A program made the translations under genes and the position numbers. Positions 20,422-29,493 of a stretch of 64,000 bases of DNA are shown in pieces (within the stretch, counting starts at the first letter, position 1; each line of letters begins with the position of its first letter). Origin of the DNA: Closterium sp. Naga37s-1 (Eukaryota; Streptophyta; Zygnematophyceae; Desmidiales; Closteriaceae); assembly GCA_947471745.1 (NCBI GenBank), contig CANJKZ010000922.1, positions 3,223,001 to 3,287,000 on the forward strand. The letters are read 5' to 3'. Below the pieces are notes generated by a model. It ran no database searches and was not told the DNA's origin. It saw only the letters and a program-made list of their open reading frames with translations.

Positions 20422-21464
20422 AGCAGCAGAGGAGAGGGGAAGCTAGCGGGTTGCGAGAGAGCAGTGCGCAGGCTGCAAGGGGCGGCGAGCAGGTCGCAAG
20501 GGGCGGCTAGCAGGCTGCAAGAGGCGGCACGGGGGCTGCAAGGGGCAGCGCAAGGGCTGCAAGAGGCGGAGCGCGGGCTGCAAGAGGGGCAGCGCACGGG
20601 CTGCAAGAGTTGCTGGCAGGCAGCAAGCGGACGGCGCGCTGGCTGTAGGGGCGGTGGTCGGGCTGTGGCCTAGGGGCGACGGGCGGGCCGAGCCTAGGGG
20701 CGGCCTGCAGGCCTAGGGGCGGCAGGCATGCGTAGGGGCGACGGGCGGGCCGGGGCCTAGGGGTCGACGGGGTGCCGAGGCCTAGGGGTCGACGGGTTGC
20801 GTCGGGCGTAGGGGTCGACGGGGGGCAGGGGCCTAGGGGTCGACGGGGCGCACCGAGCGTAGGGGTCGACGGGGGGCCAGGGCCTAGGGTTGGACGGGCG
20901 GGTTGGGCGTAGGGGTCGACGTGGGGGCCGGGGCCTAGGGGTCGACGGGTCGCGCCGGGCGTAGGGGTCAACGGGGGGCCGGGGCCTAGGGGTCGACGGG
21001 GCGCGCCGGGCGTAGGGGTCGACGGGGGGCCGGGACCTAGGGGTCGACGGGCGGGCTGGGCGTAGGGGTCGACGTGGGGGCCGGGGCCTAGGTGTCGACG
21101 GTTCGCGCCGGGCGGAGGAGTCGACAGGGGGGCCGGGGCCTAGAGGTCGACGGGCGGGCCGGGCAGAGGGGTCGACGGGCGGCCCGGGGGCCTAGGGTCG
21201 ACGGGTCGCGACAGGGCCTAGGGGCAACGGGCGGGCTGGGGCCTAGGGGTCGACGGGCGGGCTTGGCCTAGGTGTCGACGGGGGGCCGGGGCCTAGGGGT
21301 CAACAGGTCGCACCGGGGCCTAGGGGTCGACGGGCGCGCAGGGCGTAGGAGCAACGGGCGAGCCTGGGCCTAGGGTCGACGGGGCGCGCAGGGCAGTAAG
21401 GGCAGCACGAGGGCTGCAGAGGGCGGCTAGCAGGGCAGCGCTGTGGTGGGCCCAAAAAAAAAAC
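20422..21464 (-). repeat. Cop-A3 leader: GC-rich minisatellite
   Basis: About 1 kb between primer binding site and gag. Near gag it has short units around gctgcaaggggcggc; further out about twenty imperfect copies of units based on cctaggggtcgacgggg. A run of A (T in the element's RNA sense) and ggtgggccc sit next to the primer-site hairpin. Noncoding in my view. Confidence 0.82.
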
Positions 21465-21494
21465 GGTCCTAACGAAGGACCTGCTCTGAAACCA
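21465..21494 (-). promoter_or_regulatory. Cop-A3 primer binding site with 6-bp stem-loop
   Basis: In the element's sense the LTR is followed by TGGTTTCAGAGC (21494-21483). A perfect hairpin comes next: GGTCCT, loop TCGTT, AGGACC (21481-21465), then a T run and GGGCCCACC. Cop-G1 has the same layout with a different stem (GTTCCC/GGGAAC) and nearly the same loop, and NA-2 has GCGGCA/TGCCGC. Keeping the pairing while the sequence changes suggests a folded RNA signal. Confidence 0.78.
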
Positions 21495-21626
21495 TGTCAA
21501 ATTAACGAACAAGAATGAATGCATTGAACAAAAGTTGGGTACAAGTACTAACCCTAATTGGGTTGTACCCCTTATGGGCTACCCCACAATAGCGTACACA
21601 AATGTAAGCACTATAACATTCTGACA
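21495..21626 (-). repeat. Cop-A3 5' LTR (132 bp)
   Basis: On the minus strand it starts TGTCAGAATGTTATAG and ends TTAATTTGACA, very similar to the Cop-A4 3' LTR (27256-27387, same length). No partner LTR remains for this copy. Confidence 0.92.
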
Positions 21627-21731
21627 TATGCATTGTAAGATTGCAGGTTCAATCAAATCCCGGCGGCAGTCGCAATGTTTTGCGGCTTCGCAAGGAAAAT
21701 CCTCGTTACCGAGGATTCGGTGTCAGTGTAA
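21627..21731. other. Short single-copy-looking spacer between Cop-A3 and Cop-A4
   Basis: About 105 bp that belong to neither element; probably original host DNA. I see no gene. A stretch resembling a tRNA T-arm (ggttcaatcaaatcc) does not fold into a tRNA. Confidence 0.5.
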
Positions 21732-21736
21732 TGTAC

Positions 21737-21838
21737 TGTCAGAATGTTATAGTGTTTGCATTTGTGTAGGCTATAGTGGGGTAGCCCATAAGGGGTACAA
21801 TCCAATTAAGGTTAGTACTTGTTCCCAACTCTTTCATA
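21737..21838 (+). repeat. Cop-A4 5' LTR remnant
   Basis: First ~100 bp of the family A LTR (to cttgttcccaactcttt), then gag sequence. The joint lies in a short match (cttt...atagtcaccc) between LTR and gag, consistent with a deletion repaired by microhomology. Confidence 0.85.
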
Positions 21839-21842
21839 GTCA

Positions 21843-23057
21843 CCCGCCTCCCTGACTCTCTTTGCTCTGTCAGAGACCACTTTCTCGCACTTGACCCCAC
21901 AGCCCTCACTGTTGACCTTCTCGAGCAGCACCTCCTTGCAGCTGAGACTAGTGTAGTCGCTGTAGGTGCTGCTCGTGGCACTCCGCGTACGCCCTTCTTT
22001 GAGGGGTGCTCCCCCTCCCCCCTTGCTCCCTCCTACGCCTCTGTTGCTGCTGCAAGCGTCCCTGGTGCTGAGGACGTCGGGGCTGTTTCTGCTAGTGCGA
22101 AGCGCCGCAGCAGCAAAGGCAAGGGTGGCAGGGGTGGTGGCTGTGGCAGCGGGGGTGGTGGTGGGGGCAGCAGTGGAGGTGGTGGAGGCAATGGAGGTGG
22201 TGGCAGCGGTGGGAGTGGTGGCGGGAGTGGGGGCTTTGGTGGCAGCGGTGGAGGCAGCGGTGGGAGTGGCAGTAGTGGCAGCGGTGGGAGTGGTGGCGAT
22301 CGGACTCGAGCTCAGCGTGGAGGTTCTGGAGGAGGCCAAAGACAGCAGCAGCAGCGTCGGAGCGAGACCCCGTCGCCCCAGCAGCTTCGTGAGTGGTTTG
22401 CTCAGTGTGGGGCGTCTCGGGGTAGTGGTAGCTGCCCGTATGTGATTCGCACGGGCGACCGTGCTGGTCAGACATGCGGGAAGTTTCACACTCAGCACCG
22501 CTGCTTCTCCCGCCTCGACGACGCTTGGCGCGCTGAGTTTGGTGACGAGGCCGAGCGCCCCCGCTGGGCAGAGCTGCTTGGGTCTGGTGTTGCTATCTTT
22601 GACCTAGACTATGATGCTATCCTTGCTGCTATGTATGCTTTGTCTGTTAGTGCTGAGGGTGACTATTACCTCTGTGTGCCGCCTGACCCACGTATAGAGG
22701 CTGCTGCTCTAGGTGCTAGTGAGTCTGTTCTCCCTGGTACTGCGTCTGCTAAGGCCTTGCACACCTTCACACTTGACTCAGGTGCCTCACGCTGTTTCTT
22801 TCGCGACAGCACCACCCTCACTCCTCTCTCTGCACCTGTACCGGTCAGGCTGGTTGACCCCTCCGGGGGCCCAGTCCTCGCTCGTTCCTCCACTGTGCTC
22901 CCGTGTCCGGCGGTTCCGTCCGGCTCACTGTCAGGCCTTCACCTCCCCTCGTTCTCTACGAACTTGGTGAGTACCGCTGCCCTCCATGACGCGATGGTCA
23001 CTACCACCACTCCTGGGGGTCAGCGTGTATCGATCTGCACGTGTACACGGACAGGAC
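21843..23057 (+). pseudogene. Cop-A4 gag (C-terminal part) and protease
   Basis: Open without a stop from the deletion joint. It reads RLPDSLCSVRDHFLALDP, the FFEGCSPSPLAPSYAS segment, a basic KRRSSKGKG patch, a glycine/serine tract, then TPSPQQLREWFAQCGASRGS and the zinc finger with Cys, Cys, His, Cys spaced 13, 3 and 4. The protease follows with TLDSGASRCFF (catalytic Asp codon at 22775). There is no start codon left. The frame is lost at about 23057 within the TGRHLATF segment. Confidence 0.88.
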
Positions 23058-25465
23058 GTCCTCGCCACGTTCACTCGTCGGCAAGGGTCAAGTCTGTACA
23101 CACTGGCTACCGAGCCTCCTCAGGTAGCTGTGTCTGCCCAGGTGTCAGCGTCAGGTCAGGTAGCACCCCCTTGCTTGTGTCGCCTCCTGTCGCACCAGAC
23201 CCTTCTTTGGCACCACCGCCTGGGTCACCCCTCCCTGCCACGCCTTCTTGGCATGCACTCCCGTCTCCTTGTCTCTAGTCTTCTCATGTCTCTGCCTTCC
23301 CTCCCACCCTCCTGCCCTCGCCTGCCCCGCCCTGCCTTCCTTGCGTCGAGGGGCGGCAGTGCGCCGCTCCTCACTCCTCCTCGTTTCCCCCGACGACTGC
23401 TCCCCTGCAGACTCTCCACATGGACGTGTGGGGCCCAGCCCGCGTCAGTGGACAGTGCCGCGAACGCTACTTTCTGCTGGTTGTTGACGACTACACGCGG
23501 TACACCACGGTCTTCCCCTTGCGCAGCAAGGGTCAGGTCGTTGATGACTTGATCCCTTGGATCCGTGCAGTCCGTCTCCAGCTCCGTGAGTGGTTCCGTA
23601 CGGACCTTCCTGTCCTGCGTCTGCACTCTGACAGAGGTGGTGAGTTCTCCTCTGACCTCTTGCGGGACTTTTGTCGTGGAGAGGGCATTCTCCAGTCGTT
23701 CATGCTTTCGAACTCCCCTCAGCAAAATGGGATTGGTGAGCGCCGCATTGGCCTCGTCATGGAGGTGGCTCTTACCTCCATGATCCATGCGGCTGCTCCC
23801 CATTTTCTGTGGCCGTTTGCGGTCCGGTACGCTACGCATCAGCTCATCCTCTGGCCCCGTGTCTCCTTGTCGGAGACCTCGCCTACACTGCGTTGGACGG
23901 TGAAGGTTGGCGATGCGTCAGTGTTCCGGGCATGGGGTTCTCGTACCTTTCTTCGCGATACGTCCGCGGACAAGCTCTCCGCCCGCGCTATTCCTTGCGT
24001 CTTCCTTGGCTTTTCCCCTAACGCGCCTGGCTGGCAGTTTTACCACCCCACCTCGCGCCGTGTCTTCCCCTCTCAGGACGTCACGTTTGACGAGTCGGTT
24101 CCCTTTTACTGTCTCTTCCCCTACCGCTCTGCCCCTCCCCCGCCCCTGCCACTCTTCCTTGCTCCCGGTCCCCCTCCAGTATACCCCCTCCCGCCCCAGG
24201 GTCCTGCTCCCTCAGGTGTGTCTCAGGTAGACCCTCTCCCTGGTATTGCGCCTGTTGAGGTAGCTGTCGTCTCAGGTGCTGCTCCAAGTGATGCGTCTGG
24301 GGGTGCTGCGTCTGGGGATGCTGCGTCTGGGGGTGCTGCATCGGGGGGTGCGGAGCCTAGGGGTGCTGCGTCTGAGGGTGCCGGGTCTGGGGGTGCTGAG
24401 CGTGCGGGTGTGCAGCGTGGAGGTGCGGAGTCTGAGGGTGCTGAGCCTGGAGGTGCTGAGCCGAGGGGCACTGCTTCTACTGGAGGTCCTGCGGATGCTT
24501 CGCCACGACTGTCTCCCCGGCCAGAGCCTCTCTCCCCGCAGCAGCTGCGCGAATGGTTTGCTCAGTGCACCCGCCTTCGAAGTGGAGCTACCGGAGCTGG
24601 AGACTCTGGCGCTGGAGACGTTGGAGCTGGTGGTACCGGAGGAAGTGCGGCTGCTGGTCCTAGAGGTGCTCGTACCAGGGGTTCTGGAGCAGCTGGGACT
24701 GGTGGTGCTGGGTGCGCTGGAGCTGGAGACCTTACGCGGCCTGGAGCTGCTGGGGCTGGTGGCACTGGAGCTATAGGAGCTGGAGCTGGAGGCGCGGGAG
24801 CTGGAGGAGCTGGAGCTGAAGGCACTGGCGCTGGTGGCGCTGGAGCTGGAGGAGCTAGAGCTGGAGGCACTAGCGCGGGAGGCGATGGAGCTGGAGGAGC
24901 TGGAGCTGTTGACCCTGGAGCTGGAAGTGCTGGTGGTAAAGGTGCTGGAGGCATTGTGCGGCCGCGACCGTACTTCGTTCCCCTCCTTCAACAGGTTCTT
25001 GGTGTCCCGTCTTCTACTAGCCTTACTCCTCTACTGTGTCCACCGCCTGACCAGTCGCAGCCGCCGTTAAAGCCAGCCTCCCAAATGCCTGCTCCTTCTC
25101 CTTACACTGAGCAGTCCGGCGGTCTTACAGAGCGTCGTGAGCCTGCGTCTCGTCCTGCCTCGTCAGTTCGCACTGCTCCTCGCATTCCTCGTTCGCGTCC
25201 TCCTCATGTCCCTGGCACCCACCTCGTTGCTAAGCTGGTTGACTTAGCTGCTGCCTGTCGTCTAGACTACGCCACTGCTCTTGTTGCTGAGTCTGATTTT
25301 GCCAGTCCTCCGTTTGTCGGGGGTGAGTGTGCTCTTGGCACGGACACCGTTGAGGACAGGGAGGAGGACTTTGAGTGTCTTGCGGCTGCTGTACCTCGTT
25401 TCGCTTCCATGCTGCTTGCCCCTGAGGGAGACCCGGATGCACCAGACATCTCGACCCCGCGCTAA
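23058..25465 (+). pseudogene. Cop-A4 integrase and integrase-RT linker
   Basis: After the frameshift the pre-integrase motif LLWHHRLGHPSLPRL is in a second frame to about 23300. From 23420 a 681-residue frame runs through LHMDVWGPARV, FLLVVDDYTRYTTVFPL, LHSDRGGEFSSDLL and QQNGIGERRIG (all three integrase acids present), then DVTFDESVPF. Next is a linker of about 400 residues: GGAASGDAASGG repeats, the motif PLSPQQLREWFAQ at about 24525-24565, GAGGAGAGG repeats, VRPRPYFVPLLQQVLG and a proline-rich tail. It stops at TAA 25463-25465, where other copies read RSYAEA. Confidence 0.88.
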
Positions 25466-27028
25466 TTTGTAGAGGCGATTACGGGTCCTTACTCCTCTTA
25501 GTTGCAGGCAGCCATGGATGCCGAGATGGCATCCTAGAAGTCCACAGGCACCTACGTCGACGCATTTCCCCCGTCTCGGGCGAACATAGTCGATGGCATG
25601 TGGATTTTCAGGGTGAAGCGGCCGCCGGGTTCTCCGCCTGCCTTCAAGGCGCGTTACGTTGCTCGAGGCTTCAGTCAACGACAGGGGGTTGACTACTTCC
25701 AGACCTTCTCCCCCACCCCAAAGATGACCACTCTTCGGGTGTTACTGCACGCCGCTGCTCAGCGTGACTACGAGTTGCACTCTCTAGACTTCAGTACAGC
25801 TTTCTTGCAGGGCAGCCTGCACGAGGAGATCTGGCTGCGCCGCCCACCTGGCTTCACTGGGTCGTTTCCTGCAGATACCCAGTGAAGCCTCCGGCGGCCA
25901 GTCTACGGTCTCCGCCAGGCGCCTCGCGAGTGGCACGACACACTCAGGACTACACTTGCGGCTCTTGGGTTTGCTCCTTCTACAGTAGACCCGTCGCTGT
26001 TTCTATGCACCGACACCTCACTGTCGCCGTTCTACGTCCTAGTGTACGTCGACGACCTTGTCTTTGCCATTGCTGACACTGAGGCACTGACCCTTGTGAA
26101 GTCCGAGCTGCAGAAGAGACACACCTGCACTGACCTGGGTGAACTGCGCAGCTATCTTGGCTTGCAGATCACCCGGGACAGAGCTCGGCGCACCATTACC
26201 CTGACTCAGTCACATATGGTGCACCAGTTCCTTTAGCGCTTCGGCTTCCAGTTCTCCTCGCCACAGCCCACTCCTCTGTCTACCAGCCACTCGCTCTCAG
26301 CTCCACCTTCGGACGAGTCCGTAGAGCCGAGTGGTCCGCACCCAGAGCTTGTGGGTTGCCTCATGTACTTGATGACGTGCACATGACCTGACCTTGCGCA
26401 CCCTCTCAGCCTTCTGGCTCGCTACGTGGCTCCCGGTCGGCACCGAAAGATGCACTGGGATGCTGCGAAGAGGGTACTGCGTTACTTGTGCAGTACGTCA
26501 GGCATGGGGCTCGTGCTTGGAGGACGGGGTCCAGTTGTCCTCACTGGTCACGCAAACGCTTCTTGGGTTGACGACTCAGCTACGCAGCGGTCGTCACAGG
26601 GTTACACCTTCAGCCTCGGTTCCGGCTATGTTTCCTGGCAGTCTACGCACTCGTCTTTGGTTCTCAGCTCCAGTTGTGAGGCTGAGATCTACGCAGGGGC
26701 CATGGCTGCAAAGGAGCTTCGTTGGCTCACCTACCTGTTGACTGACTTGGGAGAGCAGCCTCGTTCGCCTCTAGTTCTGTACGTAGACAACAAGGCCATG
26801 ATTGCCTTGTGTCGGGAGCACAGACTGGAGCACCAAACGAAGCACATCGGTTTGCGATACTTCCTTGCTCGAGAGTTGCAACAGCGTGGCCAGCTTTGTC
26901 TTGCGTACATGGCCACTAGGGCCAACACTGCTGATATTTTCACCAAGGCACTTCCGCCTGGTTATCATCAGCGCTTCTCTACTGTGTTAGGCCGTGTGCC
27001 TACTTTGCCTCACTTGCTCACTGCTTGA
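25466..27028 (+). pseudogene. Cop-A4 reverse transcriptase and RNase H
   Basis: Starts AITGPYSS and MWIFRVKRPPGSPPAFKARY, then QGVDYFQTFSPTPKMTTLRV, LDFSTAFLQGSLHEEIWLRR, YGLRQAPREWHDTL and the active-site motif YVDD at 26045-26056. RNase H ends at TGA 27026-27028 after RVPTLPHLLTA. Several stops replace CAG, CGA or TGG codons. The first RNase H acid is lost: other copies read TGHADAS, this one TGHANAS (GAC to AAC). The other acids (CEAEIYAG, YVDNKAM, ANTADIF) are kept. Confidence 0.9.
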
Positions 27029-27255
27029 CTTTGCTTGTACTGTGATCTATATATATACCTGCATGCTTACACTTGCTAGGGTATGATCACTGTATTGTTT
27101 GTTCTCTTTTATATAACTATGCATGTGAACTGGCCTTGTGGCCCTTTGCTTGTGCTCGGACTGTGTGGTGACTTTGTGATCCACCCTGAGCTTGCTTTGC
27201 TTTTCTTGACTGGTCTTGTGACCTCTTATTCTCCCCCACTCTGCCTATGGGGGTG
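27029..27255 (+). other. Cop-A4 3' untranslated region and polypurine tract
   Basis: A conserved noncoding stretch (also in A5, G1 and, inverted, G2) with gcatgcttacacttgctagg, ctggccttgtggcc and gagcttgctttgc, ending in the purine tract before the LTR. CCCCCA (27233-27238) can pair with TGGGGG (27248-27253). Part of it is shared with NA-1. Confidence 0.8.
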
Positions 27256-27387
27256 TGTCAGAATGTTATAGTGCTTACATTTGTGTAGGCTATAGTGGGG
27301 TAGCCCATAAGGGGTACAACCCAATTAGGGTTAGTACTTGTACCCAACTTCTGTTCAATGCATTCATTCTTGTTTGTTAATTTGACA
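27256..27387 (+). repeat. Cop-A4 3' LTR (132 bp)
   Basis: TGTCAGAATGTTATAG ... TTAATTTGACA, followed by the target duplication tgtac. Very similar to the Cop-A3 LTR. Confidence 0.95.
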
Positions 27388-27622
27388 TGTACTACGCACT
27401 CTGATACTGGCAGTGTAACCAAAATCGTTACCGTAAGCCCCCGGTTAGAAGCGCAGGCCTCGGATAATCGCCGGCGCTTATAAAAGGATGACGGCGCTTA
27501 TATCCGGTCCTCGATTATAAGCCCACCCCATAAAAAAAGATGACTCATTATAAGCGCATGTTGGTTTTTCATTTGAAAACCTGACGAAATACAGAAACAA
27601 ATTTCACATTATCAGGGAAACG

Positions 27623-27838
27623 TGTCAGAATATGTTGTTTGTGTAGCCTCCAGTGGGGTACTCAATAGTGAGTACAGCCCCTTAGGGTTTGCTATTTGTA
27701 TCTTGCTGCTTGCTAGTTCAATCATTCCTTCTCAATTCTGTTCCTACACACATTCCTAGCTCGTACTTGGCTCCTCGTTACTAGTCCTACTGTGGCCTAG
27801 GCTACTAAGCCTAGGCCGTACTCCTACTACTTCTGACA
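27623..27838 (+). repeat. NA-2 5' LTR (216 bp)
   Basis: Starts TGTCAGAATATGTTG, ends CTTCTGACA. It matches 29494-29709 with a single visible difference (cctcca versus cctgca). It contains the palindrome cctaggctactaagcctagg. Confidence 0.95.
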
Positions 27839-27889
27839 TGGTATCAGAGCGCGGCATGTCTGCCGCCTTCCTGTGTATGGGCCCACCAC
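27839..27889 (+). promoter_or_regulatory. NA-2 primer binding site, stem-loop and GGGCCCACC motif
   Basis: TGGTATCAGAGC at 27839-27850 is followed immediately by GCGGCA (27851-27856), loop TGTC, TGCCGC (27861-27866), a perfect 6 bp hairpin. GGGCCCACC follows at about 27880. This is the same order as in Cop-A3 and Cop-G1, with a different stem sequence. Confidence 0.8.
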
Positions 27890-28029
27890 CCGCTTCCGCT
27901 GCCGTACTGTCCGCCGCGCGCCCCGTGGTGCGCGGCGGCGAAACCCTAATTTCTGCCCGCCGCGCGCTCGGGGCGCCTGGCGGTTTTCCCTTCCGTGGCG
28001 CCCGTCGTGGTGCCCTTGGGGGGGCCTCC

Positions 28030-28765
28030 GCGGTCCCCTCCCGTCGAAGCGCCCGTCGAGGCGCTCTCGGGGACCCGCGCGGCCTCCCCCCCCGTCGCCC
28101 GTCGAGGCGACCTCGGGGACCCGCGCGGCCTCCCCTCCCGTCGCCCGTCGAGGCGACCTTGGGGGCCCGCGCGGCCTCCCCACCAGTCGCCCGTCGTGGC
28201 GACCACGGGGGCCGCGCGCGGTCCCCTCCCGTCGCCCGTCGAGGCGACTTCGGGGGCCGTGCGCGGCGCCCTCCCCGTCGCCCGTCGTGGCGACTTCGGG
28301 GGCCGTGCGCGGCCCTCCCCGTCGCCCGTCGAGGCGACTTCGGGGGGCCCGCGCGGCGCCCTCCCCGTCGCCCGTCGAGGTGGCTCTGGGGGCCCGTCGC
28401 GGCGCCCTCCCTGGTGCCCGTCGCGGCGCCCCGGGGGGGCCGCGCGGCTCCCTTCTCGTCGCCCCTCGGGGCGCCCTGGGGGCCGTGCGTTTTCCCCCCC
28501 CGCGGCCGCCCCTGGAGCCGCCCGCCACTGCAGCAGCAGCCCCTGGAGCCGCCCGCACCTGCAGCAGCCGCCCCTGGAGCCGCCCGCCAGTGCAGCAGCC
28601 GCCCCTAGAGCAGCCCGCACCTGCAGCAGCCGCTCCTGGAGCAGCCCACACCTGCAGCAGCCGCCCCTGGAGCAGCCCGCACCTGCAGCAGCCGCCCCTG
28701 GAGCAGCCCGCACCTGCAGCAGCCGCCCCTGCAGAAGCCCGTCCCGTCCCCCCCCCCCCCCCCCC
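28030..28765 (+). repeat. NA-2 GC-rich minisatellites and poly-C run
   Basis: First, about a dozen copies of a unit like cgtcgcccgtcgaggcgac; then about 28499-28735 nearly eight copies of a 31 bp unit containing cccctggagcagcccgcacc; then 18 C at 28748-28765. Because 31 is not a multiple of three, the second repeat cycles through all reading frames without a stop, which explains the long false open frames. Confidence 0.85.
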
Positions 28766-29470
28766 ATCCGTGCTGCCCATTGCTCCCATTCCACCGTGCG
28801 TTCCGCAGTGGTTGGGGTGTGGGGTGGCGAGCATGGGGGTGAGAGGTGTGGGTTCTCCCCTCCTCCTTTTTCGTCTCCCACTGCTGCAGCTGCCGCTGAG
28901 GGGGGTGGAGGTGTGGGAGTCGTGGGGAGTGGCACTAGGGGGGTGATGTAGGAATGGAGCTAGGGGTGAAACAGGGGGTGTGTGAGAGGGGTGTGGGACT
29001 GTTGGGGGAGGTTGAGTGGAGGCTGCTGTCTTGTCGTCCGCAGCACCTGTAGTCCGGGGCGCACTGTCCTGGTAGCTCAGAGAGCCTGCTGCACCTGTTG
29101 CCCGTGGGTCCGTTGCTCCTGCCGCTCGTCGCAGCCGCAGAGCCTGTTACTCCTGTATTCCGGGACGCACTGTCTCGGTAGCCACTGAGAGCCTGCTGCA
29201 CCAGTCGCCCGTGGGTCCGTTGCTTCTGCCGCTCGTCGTAGCCGCAGAGCCAGTTACTCCAGTATTCCGGGGCGCTCTGTCTCGGTAGCCACTGTGTCAG
29301 CCGCCACTGTGTCAGCCGCTTCTGTTGCCCGTCTGTCTGCAGCTTCAATCGTCGCCTCCCATCTTCTCTCCTCTCACAGTCCCTCCTCCTCCTCACTTGC
29401 CCGCTGTGACTACCACTAGCTTTGCTCATATTTATGAACTATTGCTATGACTGCTCATTGTGCTGATTAC

Positions 29471-29493
29471 ACCCCACTTTGGCTATGGGGGTG
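29471..29493 (+). other. NA-2 polypurine tract with hairpin
   Basis: CCCCA (29472-29476) can pair with TGGGG (29486-29490). The purine tract ends at the LTR start 29494. Nearly the same sequence as in NA-1. Confidence 0.75.

Larger units (their letters stand above)
16173..21626 (-). mobile_element. Cop-A3, copia element with 5' LTR but no reverse transcriptase
   Basis: Minus-strand element with the order 5' LTR (21495-21626), primer binding site and hairpin, GC-rich leader, gag, protease, integrase and linker. It breaks off at 16173 in codons for CLAAAVPRF, before the reverse transcriptase. The 3' LTR is missing. The opposite-strand Cop-A2 begins at that very point, so the two 3'-truncated copies face each other tail to tail. 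Confidence 0.88.
21737..27387 (+). mobile_element. Cop-A4, copia element with target duplication and a 5' internal deletion
   Basis: The outer ends are intact: TGTCAG at 21737 and TTTGACA at 27387, flanked by tgtac at 21732-21736 and 27388-27392. At the 5' side the LTR is cut after about 100 bp and joined directly to gag codons for VTRLPDSL, so the LTR end, primer binding site, leader and N-terminal gag are lost. The rest runs through protease, integrase, linker, reverse transcriptase and RNase H to a full 3' LTR. At least six in-frame stops and two frameshifts make it inactive. It is the best template for reading the other family A copies. Confidence 0.94.

Noticed and set aside
21631..21720. 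Possible tRNA gene or SINE (ggttcaatcaaatcc resembles a T-arm)
   Set aside because: No acceptor, D or anticodon stem can be formed around it.
21737..27387. Assignment of these elements to Ty3/gypsy
   Set aside because: Integrase lies before reverse transcriptase, and the YGLRQAPREW and YVDD wording is Ty1/copia; no chromodomain or gypsy order is seen.
27838..28951. Open frames of 256-357 codons in all frames of NA-2
   Set aside because: Produced by stop-free GC repeats, including a 31 bp unit that cycles through frames; located inside a non-autonomous LTR element.
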